A stretch of 26,570 bases of DNA from DATLYF01 sp035575095. GTDB taxonomy: Bacteria > Pseudomonadota > Gammaproteobacteria > Competibacterales > Competibacteraceae. The stretch spans positions 1-26,570 of the forward strand of contig DATLYF010000196.1 in assembly GCA_035575095.1 (NCBI GenBank). The letters are read 5' to 3'. Positions within the stretch are counted from its first letter, which is position 1, and every line of letters begins with the position of its first letter. A program made the position numbers and the translations under genes. The notes beneath the pieces are model-generated. The model worked only from the letters and a program-made list of their open reading frames with translations, ran no database searches and had not been told where the DNA came from. This document shows, one piece after another, positions 15,397 through 22,495 of the stretch.

Positions 15397-15415
15397 TTCA
15401 GCAGACCCTGCTGAA
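15397..15415. promoter_or_regulatory. Candidate Lrp-type operator upstream of astC
   Basis: TTCAGCAG and CTGCTGAA form a perfect dyad around ACC. The inner 15 bp, CAGCAGACCCTGCTG, has the YAG...CTR ends of Lrp-family sites. It lies about 95 bp upstream of the astC start and just after the regulator gene. Without a T run on either side it is less likely a terminator. Confidence 0.5.
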
Positions 15416-15497
15416 GTTGGGCTCGAAAAAACCAGAACCTGCTGTTCGTGGCGCAGGCACGGACGCTAAACTGCACGCGCCGCAGGCGCAGGTGCTG

Positions 15498-15986
15498 CTA
15501 CAACTGCACCAGCCGCTCCAACGGATAGCCGGTGAACTCCTTGGTCTTCTGCAGCACCACATGGCTGCTCATGTGCTCGATGGGCGGTCCGATCTTCAGC
15601 AGATTGTCGGACAGCTCGTCATACTGGGACATGCTGGTGCAGACGAAGCGCAGGATGTAGTCGAAGGTGCCGCTGACCTTGTGGCAGTCGACGATCTCCG
15701 GAATGGCCCGCACCGCGGCGTCGAAGCGCACGAAGTCGTCCTGCTTGTGATGGCGCAGGGTGACGGTGGCGAATACGGTGATGCAATTGCACAGGCGCTC
15801 CAGATCGATATCGGCGCGGTAACCGCGGATGTAGCCCTCCTGCTCCAGCTTGCGCACCCGATCCAGACAGGGGCTGGGCGAGAGGCCGACCTGTTCCGAC
15901 AGTTGCTGATTGGGGGTGCGCGCCTGAGCCTGCAGCAGGGAGAGGATCTTCAGATAGATGCGGTCCAGCTTCAGCCGATTCTTCAT
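15498..15986 (-). CDS. Lrp/AsnC-family transcription regulator
   Basis: The 162-residue protein has an N-terminal winged helix-turn-helix (about 5-55, with NQQLSEQVGLSPSPCLDRVRK) and a C-terminal RAM/AsnC ligand-binding domain (about 70-150, including VDCHKVSGTFDYILRF). Members sense amino acids and act as dimers or octamers. It lies upstream of, and in line with, astC, and divergent from a basic-amino-acid ABC ATPase gene, so it probably controls both in response to arginine, ornithine or a related amino acid. The start at 15986 gives the usual KLDRIYLKIL N-terminus; its ribosome site is weak. The 154 nt between this gene and the ATPase gene must hold two divergent promoters, but no clear hexamers were seen. 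Confidence 0.9.
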   Translation of the reverse strand: MKNRLKLDRIYLKILSLLQAQARTPNQQLSEQVGLSPSPCLDRVRKLEQEGYIRGYRADIDLERLCNCITVFATVTLRHHKQDDFVRFDAAVRAIPEIVDCHKVSGTFDYILRFVCTSMSQYDELSDNLLKIGPPIEHMSSHVVLQKTKEFTGYPLERLVQL

Positions 15987-16140
15987 AGGGGATCAACGAG
16001 GCGGCCGCCGCCACGGAGCGGCGCGAATAGGATGGTGGTCGCCAAGAGGACTACTATTCTGCGAGATGGCCGGGGGATTGCAAAGCCGCACGGCAGCCGG
16101 CCTCGGCAGGGCGGCCAGGACCTAACGAGCGAGTCGTAAC

Positions 16141-16947
16141 ATGAATCAGATGCAAGCACAAATTCTGCGCGCCGAGCGCACCCCGGCCCTGGTGGTGGAG
16201 GATCTGCACAAGAAGTTCGGCAACATCGAGGTGCTCAAGGGCATCTCGCTCACCGCCGAGGAGGGCGACGTGATCTCCATCCTCGGCTCCTCCGGCTCCG
16301 GCAAGAGTACCTTTTTGCGCTGCATCAACCTGCTGGAGATCCCCAACAGCGGCAAGGTCACGGTGCACGGCGAGATCATCCGCATGACCACCGACCGCCG
16401 CGGCAACCCGGTGCCGGCCGACCTGCGCCAGGTCGAGCGCATCCGCGCCAAGCTGGCCATGGTGTTCCAGAGCTTCAATCTGTGGTCGCACATGACCGTG
16501 CTGGAGAACCTCATCGAGGCGCCCATCCACGTGCTCGGCGTGCCGAAGAAGGAAGCCATCGAAAAAGCCGAGGCGCTACTGCACAAAGTCGGCATGTACG
16601 AGCGCAAGGACTATTACCCGGCGCACATCTCCGGCGGCCAGCAGCAGCGCGCGGCGATTGCCCGGGCGCTGGCCATGGACCCGGAGGTGATGCTGTTCGA
16701 CGAGCCCACCTCGGCCCTCGACCCGGAGCTGGTGGGCGAGGTGCTCAAGGTGATGCGCGACCTGGCCGAGGAGGGCCGCACCATGATCGTGGTCACCCAC
16801 GAGATGGGCTTCGCCCGCGAGGTCTCCTCCAAGGTGATGTTCCTGCACCTGGGCAAGGTCGAGGAGCAGGGCACGCCGGCCGAAGTCTTCGGCAATCCCC
16901 GCTCGGAGCGCTGCCGCCAGTTCCTGTCGGGCAGTCTGAAGGGCTGA
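16141..16947 (+). CDS. Basic amino acid ABC transporter ATPase (HisP/AotP-like), lone gene
   Basis: The 268-residue ATPase has Walker A GSSGSGKST (49-57), Q-loop Gln110, signature ISGGQQQR (163-170), Walker B VMLFDEP (183-189) and His220. NLWSHMTVLEN, ALDPELVGEVL, VTHEMGFAREVSS and FGNPRSERC strongly resemble HisP and AotP, the ATPases of histidine, lysine-arginine-ornithine and arginine/ornithine importers. It should drive uptake of a basic amino acid. No permease or binding-protein gene lies beside it, so its partners must be encoded elsewhere. It diverges from the Lrp-type regulator gene. Its TGA stop directly abuts the stop of the convergent decarboxylase gene. Confidence 0.92.
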   Translation: MNQMQAQILRAERTPALVVEDLHKKFGNIEVLKGISLTAEEGDVISILGSSGSGKSTFLRCINLLEIPNSGKVTVHGEIIRMTTDRRGNPVPADLRQVERIRAKLAMVFQSFNLWSHMTVLENLIEAPIHVLGVPKKEAIEKAEALLHKVGMYERKDYYPAHISGGQQQRAAIARALAMDPEVMLFDEPTSALDPELVGEVLKVMRDLAEEGRTMIVVTHEMGFAREVSSKVMFLHLGKVEEQGTPAEVFGNPRSERCRQFLSGSLKG

Positions 16948-18306
16948 TCAGCGCGCCCGCGCTTGCGCCGCCAGCCGCAGCATCGACGCCAGGCTGCGCT
17001 CCACGTCCTCGTCGCGGGTGGCCCAGCAGCAGACGCTGATGCGCATGGCGGTGTGGCCCTGCCACAGGGTGCCGCTGCACCAGGCGGTGCCGTCCTCCTG
17101 GATAGCGGCGATGACCCGCCGGGTGGTGTCATCGTCGCCGAAAGACACCAGCACCTGGTTCAGCACCACCTCGTTGAGAATGCGGTAGCCGGCCCCGCCC
17201 AGGACCTCGGCGAAACGCCGCGCCTGGCGGCAGCTGCGCTCGATCAGCGCCGCCACGCCGCTGCGCCCCAGGGTCGCCAGCACCGCCCAGATCTCCACGC
17301 CGCGCGCCCGCCGCGACAGCTCCGGGGTGTAGTCGGCAGGATTGCGGTGCGGGCTGTCGCCGGGCAGATAGGCGGCACTGATGGCCATGGCGGCGCGCAG
17401 CGCGGCGGCATCGCGGACCAGGGCCAAGCCGCTGTCGTAAGGTACGTTCAGCCACTTGTGGGCATCCACGGCCCAGGAATCGGCCCACTCGACCCCTGCC
17501 AGCAGATGAGCATGGGCCGGCGCGGCGCGGGCCCACAGGCCGAAGGCGCCGTCGACGTGCACCCAGGCGTCGCTGGCGTGGGCCTGGTCGCAGATGGCGG
17601 CGACGGGATCGCAGGCGCCGGTGTTGACGTTGCCCACCTGGGTGCAGACGATGGCCCGCTCCGGCAGCGGCGGCAGGGCATCGGCCCGCATGCGGCCCTG
17701 GCCGTCCACCGGCACCCGCAGCAGCCGTTCCCGCCCCAGGCCGAGCAGCGCCAGAGCCTTGAGCACGGTGGGATGCGCCTCCTCGCCGACCACCACGGTG
17801 ATGGGCGGCGCCCCGAACAGTCCATCCGCCTCCACGTCCCAGCCCGCCCGCGCCAGCAGGGCGTGGCGCGCGGCGGCCAGCGCGGTGAAGTTGGCCAGGG
17901 TGGCGTCGGTGACGAAGCTCCCGGCGCAGTCCCGCGGCAGGTCCAGCAGCTCCAGCAGCCAGTCCAGGGCGACCTGCTCCAGCACCGCGGTGGCGGGCGT
18001 GACGTGATGATAGCCGCTGTTCTGATTCCAGGCTCCGGCCAGCCAGTTGGCGGCCAGCGCCACCGGCAGACTGCCGCCGCTGACGAAGCCGAAGAAGCGT
18101 GGTCCGGCCATGGCCATGGTCGCCGGCGAAGCAAGCCGGTCCAGCCGTTCCAGGACCGCGGCCGGATCGTCAGGGTCTTCCGGCAGCGGGCCGCGCAGTT
18201 GCTCCAGGGCGGCGAGAGCGGTGTGCGTGGGGGCTACCGGGCGCTCGGGCAGTGCGTCGAGATAGCGCCGGGCGTACTGGGCGGCGAGGTCGAGCAGGCG
18301 GTTCAT
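16948..18306 (-). CDS. PLP-dependent group II decarboxylase family protein
   Basis: The 452-residue protein belongs to the aromatic-amino-acid/glutamate decarboxylase fold. It has GFVSGGSLPVALAANWLA, QNSGYHHVTPATAVLE, His178 (EEAHPTV) that would stack on PLP, Asp252 in VHVDGAFGLWA and the Schiff-base Lys284 in VDAHKWLNVPYD. The length is normal for the bacterial branch. The substrate is not evident: relatives act on tryptophan, tyrosine, DOPA, 2,4-diaminobutyrate or glutamate, and some have lost decarboxylase activity. It follows rtcB by 66 nt in the same direction and converges on the ABC ATPase gene with no spacer. The start at 18306 has only a weak ribosome site. Confidence 0.88.
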   Translation of the reverse strand: MNRLLDLAAQYARRYLDALPERPVAPTHTALAALEQLRGPLPEDPDDPAAVLERLDRLASPATMAMAGPRFFGFVSGGSLPVALAANWLAGAWNQNSGYHHVTPATAVLEQVALDWLLELLDLPRDCAGSFVTDATLANFTALAAARHALLARAGWDVEADGLFGAPPITVVVGEEAHPTVLKALALLGLGRERLLRVPVDGQGRMRADALPPLPERAIVCTQVGNVNTGACDPVAAICDQAHASDAWVHVDGAFGLWARAAPAHAHLLAGVEWADSWAVDAHKWLNVPYDSGLALVRDAAALRAAMAISAAYLPGDSPHRNPADYTPELSRRARGVEIWAVLATLGRSGVAALIERSCRQARRFAEVLGGAGYRILNEVVLNQVLVSFGDDDTTRRVIAAIQEDGTAWCSGTLWQGHTAMRISVCCWATRDEDVERSLASMLRLAAQARAR

Positions 18307-18372
18307 GGCTCACGTTCCCGAACGGGTGATCGGCTATCGCAGAGCACCCGTCGGGTGCAGGTTCGCCCTTCC

Positions 18373-19803
18373 TCAGCCCTTGATGCAGATCAGTGGCTCC
18401 AGACGCGCGACCATCTTCGCCAGACCGGCGCGCTCAGCCGCCTCCACCACAGCGCTGACATCCTTGTAGGCATGGGGAGCCTCTTCGGCCACGCCGCGCA
18501 TGCTGGGGCTACGGATCAGGATGCCGCGGGCCGCCAGTTCATCCACCACCGCCCGACCCCGCCAGCGCTTCAACGCTTCATTGCGGCTCATGGCCCGCCC
18601 CGCGCCGTGGCAGGCCGAGCCGAAAGCGCGCTCCTCCGTGCCGGCACCGCCCGCCAGTACGTAGGAGCCCGTGCCCATGCTGCCGCCGATCAGCACCGGC
18701 TGGCCGGTCTCGCGGAACTCGGGCGGCAGCTCCGGATGTCCGGGGCCGAAGGCGCGAGTGGCGCCCTTGCGATGGACGAACAGCCGCCGCGGCTGACCCG
18801 CCACCGTATGGATCTCCTCCTTGCAGGTGTTATGGGAGACGTCGTAGAGCAGCGTCAAGCAGGCCTGGGGCAGCACCTCGGCAAAGGCCTCGCGCGTCAG
18901 ATGGGTGAGGATCTGGCGGTTGGCCAGCGCGCAATTGATCGCCGCCCGCATCGCGCCCAGGTAACGCTGGCCGAGCGCCGACTGCAGGGGGGCGCAGGCC
19001 AGCTCGCGATCCGGCAGACTGATACCGGCTTGACGGGCACCCACGGCCATTTCCTTGAGAAACTCGGTGCCGATCTGGTGGCCCAGGCCGCGCGATCCGC
19101 AATGGATGCTGATCACCACGTCGCCCTCCCGCAGTCCGTAGAGCTCGGCAATCCGCGCATCGAAAACCCGGGTGACGTGTTGCACTTCCAGGTAGTGGTT
19201 GCCGGACCCCAGAGTGCCCATCTCGTCGCGCTGGCGGCGTTTCGCCTGCTGCGAGACCTGGGCCGGATCGGCGCCGCGCATACAGCCGTGTTCCTCGATG
19301 CGCTCGAGATCCGCCGCGCTGCCATAGCCATGCTGCACCGCCCAGCGCGCGCCGCCTTCAAGCATGGCATCCATCTCTGCTGCCGACAGCCGTAACGCAC
19401 CGGTGCTGCCCACGCCGGCCGGGATGCGCGCGAACAGCACATCCGCCAGTCGCGGCTTGACCGCTTCCACCTCCTCGCGGCGCAGGCCGGTGAGCAGGGC
19501 ACGCACGCCGCAGGAGATGTCGAATCCCACCCCCCCGGCGGACACCACGCCGCCTTCTTCGGCGTCGAACGCGGCCACGCCCCCGATCGGGAAGCCGTAA
19601 CCCCAGTGGGCATCCGGCATGGCGTAGGACGCCTCGACGATGCCGGGCAGAGTGGCGACATTGGTGAGCTGCTCGTACACCTTGTTATCCATGGCCTCGA
19701 TCAGGTCGTAGGAGGCGAAGATCACCCCCGGCACCCGCATCCCACCCCGCGGCTTCACCACCCATTCATATTCCGATCGACGCTCAAGCAACCCGGTATC
19801 CAT
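18373..19803 (-). CDS. rtcB: RNA-splicing ligase RtcB
   Basis: The 476-residue GTP- and Mn-dependent ligase joins RNA 2',3'-cyclic phosphate (or 3'-phosphate) and 5'-hydroxyl ends. It has Asp95 and Cys98 (GVGFDISCG), His203 (GSGNHYLE), His234 (SIHCGSRG), His324 (VSHNTCK) and the guanylylated His399 in SACHGAGR. The first four positions coincide with the numbering of the archaeal enzyme, and the length matches the long form that works with archease. The start (ATG read at 19803-19801) gives MDTGLLERRSEYEW; a longer frame runs through the archease gene out of register and is not coding. It lies 14 nt after the archease gene. RtcA and RtcR are not present. Confidence 0.95.
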   Translation of the reverse strand: MDTGLLERRSEYEWVVKPRGGMRVPGVIFASYDLIEAMDNKVYEQLTNVATLPGIVEASYAMPDAHWGYGFPIGGVAAFDAEEGGVVSAGGVGFDISCGVRALLTGLRREEVEAVKPRLADVLFARIPAGVGSTGALRLSAAEMDAMLEGGARWAVQHGYGSAADLERIEEHGCMRGADPAQVSQQAKRRQRDEMGTLGSGNHYLEVQHVTRVFDARIAELYGLREGDVVISIHCGSRGLGHQIGTEFLKEMAVGARQAGISLPDRELACAPLQSALGQRYLGAMRAAINCALANRQILTHLTREAFAEVLPQACLTLLYDVSHNTCKEEIHTVAGQPRRLFVHRKGATRAFGPGHPELPPEFRETGQPVLIGGSMGTGSYVLAGGAGTEERAFGSACHGAGRAMSRNEALKRWRGRAVVDELAARGILIRSPSMRGVAEEAPHAYKDVSAVVEAAERAGLAKMVARLEPLICIKG

Positions 19804-19817
19804 AGTCAAGCCCCGCT

Positions 19818-20237
19818 TCAGACATCGACCACGCACTGTGCCCGCCAGCTGCCGTCGGCCAGCCTGGCTACCTCCAGCGCCGTGTAGGTCGCTCCCTTGA
19901 CCTCCACCGCCGGCTGATGGCGCGCGACATCCACCGGCTCGCCCCAAGCGGTAGCCTCCAGCGTGTCGCCGGCGATGTGCACCTCGAAGCGGCTGAAGAG
20001 CATGCGGCGCGTGGCCATCTCGTACACCAGCGCGTTGAGCCAGTCCGCCAGCAGGAGTTCCGGGTCCGGTGCCCCGCAGCGGATGGTCACCGCTTCCCGA
20101 GCCTCGACCCGTTGTGGATCGGTGATCACGGCCGTGAGCGCGAGGGCCGCCTGGGCGAACGCCGCAGCCGGTGTTGCGCCGATGCCCCGCACCCCCACGT
20201 CGGCTTCGTGCTGAAAGTGTTCCCAACGATCAGACAT
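19818..20237 (-). CDS. Archease, RtcB cofactor protein
   Basis: The 139-residue protein has the archease signature: an N-terminal HEADVGVRGIGAT, a central PELLLADWLNALVYE, a MLFSRFEV strand and an AVEVKGATYTALEV segment near the C-terminus, ending in DV. Archease binds metal through acidic residues (Asp14 and the C-terminal Asp) and speeds guanylylation and turnover of RtcB. It is encoded directly before rtcB (14-nt gap, same strand), which supports a two-gene RNA-repair operon. The start at 20237 is the only reasonable Met; its ribosome site is weak. The 135 nt before it hold a degenerate C/G-rich inverted repeat. Confidence 0.92.
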   Translation of the reverse strand: MSDRWEHFQHEADVGVRGIGATPAAAFAQAALALTAVITDPQRVEAREAVTIRCGAPDPELLLADWLNALVYEMATRRMLFSRFEVHIAGDTLEATAWGEPVDVARHQPAVEVKGATYTALEVARLADGSWRAQCVVDV

Positions 20238-20313
20238 ATCAAAAGCTTAGTGCGTTCCCGCAGGGTTGTCGCGGAAGCCGGGCACGGGGACAGGACAAGC
20301 GCATCGAGAGGTC

Positions 20314-20345
20314 CCCCCTCCCCCTGAGGGTGGAGAGGGGAGGGG
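20314..20345. repeat. Degenerate C-rich/G-rich inverted repeat
   Basis: A run of C-rich sequence with CCCCTCCCCCT is followed by GAGGGTGGAGAGGGGAGGGG. It can fold with mismatches and resembles the CCCTCTCCCGC family in composition and intergenic placement, between dapD and the archease gene. It may be a decayed copy or a separate G-rich element. Confidence 0.4.
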
Positions 20346-20372
20346 CGGGGGCGGGCCAGCGGGGTGCGGCGC

Positions 20373-21191
<819 letters not shown>

Positions 21192-21225
21192 GGGCTGAAT
21201 CCTCGTGGTTTCGGTGTTCTCGGTC

Positions 21226-22416
21226 TCACAGGCCGGCCAGGTAGCGGCGGATGCGGTGGGCGGCTTCCACGCAATCCGCCAGCGACGCCACCAGCGCCAG
21301 GCGCACCCGGTTGCGGCCGGGATTGCCGCCGGCAGAGCCTCGTGCCAGATAGCGGCCAGGCAGCACCGTGACGTTCTCCCGGGCATAGAGCTCGCGGGCG
21401 AAGGTCTCGTCGTCCACAGGCAGTGCCGGCCACAGATAGAACGCGGCGTCGGGCTGGCCAACATGCAGCAACGGCTCGAGGATGTCCAGAACCGCCTGGA
21501 ATTTCTTGCGGTAAAGCGACCGATTCTCCTGTACGTGCGTCTCATCGGCCCAGGCTGCCCGGCTTACCGCCTGGGCGAGCGGCGACAAGGCGCAGCCGTG
21601 GTAGGTGCGATACAGGCGGAAGCGTTCCAGCAGCGCGGCGTCGCCGGCGACGAAGCCGGAGCGCAGGCCGGGCAGGTTGGAGCGCTTGGACAGGCTATGG
21701 AACACCACCACGCGGCGGAAGTCGTTGCGCCCGCTGCGGGCGCACGCTTCCAGCATGCCGAGCGGCGGCCGGGCCTCGTCGGGATAGATCTCGGCATAGC
21801 ACTCGTCGGCGGCGATGACGAAGTCGTAGCGCTCGGCCTGCTCCAGCAGCCAGGCCAGGGTCGCGGCCGGAGCCACGGCGCCGGTGGGATTGCCCGGCGA
21901 GCACAGGTAGAGCAGCCGGCAGCGCTTCCATACCGCTTCCGGCAGCGCGCCGTAGTCGGGCTGGAAGCCCAGTTCCTCGCGGCAGTCCACGTAATAGGGC
22001 TCGGCCCCGGCGAGCAGCGCCGCTCCCTCATAGATCTGGTAGAAGGGATTGGGCATCAACACCAGCGGCTTGTCACTGGGATCGATGACGCACTGGGCCA
22101 GCGCGAACAGCGCCTCGCGGGTGCCGCTCACCGGCAGCACCTGGCGCTCCGGGTCGAGCGCGGGCAGATGGTAGCGGCGCATCGCCCAGGCGGCGATGGC
22201 CTCGCGCAGCGCCGCTTCGCCGACCGTGCTGGGGTAGCGTGCGAGGCTGGCGACATGCTCGCGGACGAGCTCGGTGACGAAGGCCGGAACCGGGTGCTGC
22301 GGCTCGCCGATGGACAGGGCGATGTGCGCGCGGTCGGCGGGTGGGGTGAGGCCGGCCTTGAGGGCGGACAGCTTCTCAAAGGGGTAGGGGTGCAGGCGGG
22401 CGAGGTTGGGGTTCAT
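21226..22416 (-). CDS. dapC: N-succinyl-L,L-diaminopimelate aminotransferase
   Basis: The 396-residue class I/II PLP aminotransferase begins MNPNLARLHPYPFEKL, typical of proteobacterial DapC, and has VSGTREALFA, Asn176 in SPGNPTGA, Asp204 in IAADECYAEIY and the Schiff-base Lys244 in HSLSKRSNLPG. It interconverts N-succinyl-2-amino-6-ketopimelate and N-succinyl-diaminopimelate. The start at 22416 has GGAG six bases upstream; a 17-residue extension is open but begins inside the preceding palindrome and is rejected. dapC-dapD adjacency is common in beta- and gammaproteobacteria and supports the assignment over other aminotransferases. dapE is not in the window. Confidence 0.93.
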   Translation of the reverse strand: MNPNLARLHPYPFEKLSALKAGLTPPADRAHIALSIGEPQHPVPAFVTELVREHVASLARYPSTVGEAALREAIAAWAMRRYHLPALDPERQVLPVSGTREALFALAQCVIDPSDKPLVLMPNPFYQIYEGAALLAGAEPYYVDCREELGFQPDYGALPEAVWKRCRLLYLCSPGNPTGAVAPAATLAWLLEQAERYDFVIAADECYAEIYPDEARPPLGMLEACARSGRNDFRRVVVFHSLSKRSNLPGLRSGFVAGDAALLERFRLYRTYHGCALSPLAQAVSRAAWADETHVQENRSLYRKKFQAVLDILEPLLHVGQPDAAFYLWPALPVDDETFARELYARENVTVLPGRYLARGSAGGNPGRNRVRLALVASLADCVEAAHRIRRYLAGL

Positions 22417-22453
22417 GGCGGGCTCCGGTACGACCATCCGCCTATGAAAGCAC

Positions 22454-22479
22454 ACCCTCTCCCGCATGCGGGAGAGGGT
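22454..22479. repeat. Perfect 26-bp palindrome of the CCCTCTCCCGC family
   Basis: Arms of 13 bp (ACCCTCTCCCGCA and its complement TGCGGGAGAGGGT) meet with no spacer. It lies between the end of ppsA and the start of dapC. Unlike the copies at 9143 and 10229 it lacks the CCCTCACCC flank. Confidence 0.78.
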
Positions 22480-22495
22480 GGGGGGACGGGCGCTT

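Noticed and set aside
14178..16139. Open frame of 653 codons opposite astC and the Lrp-type gene
   Set aside because: It runs through two unrelated genes and their gap and has a composition-driven sequence only.
16963..19395. Open frame of 810 codons opposite the decarboxylase and rtcB
   Set aside because: The opposite strand holds two clearly conserved enzymes with all catalytic residues; this frame spans both and has no domain.
19804..20226. N-terminal extension of RtcB through the archease gene
   Set aside because: The frame is out of register with archease and non-conserved; the RtcB family starts at the ATG read from 19803.
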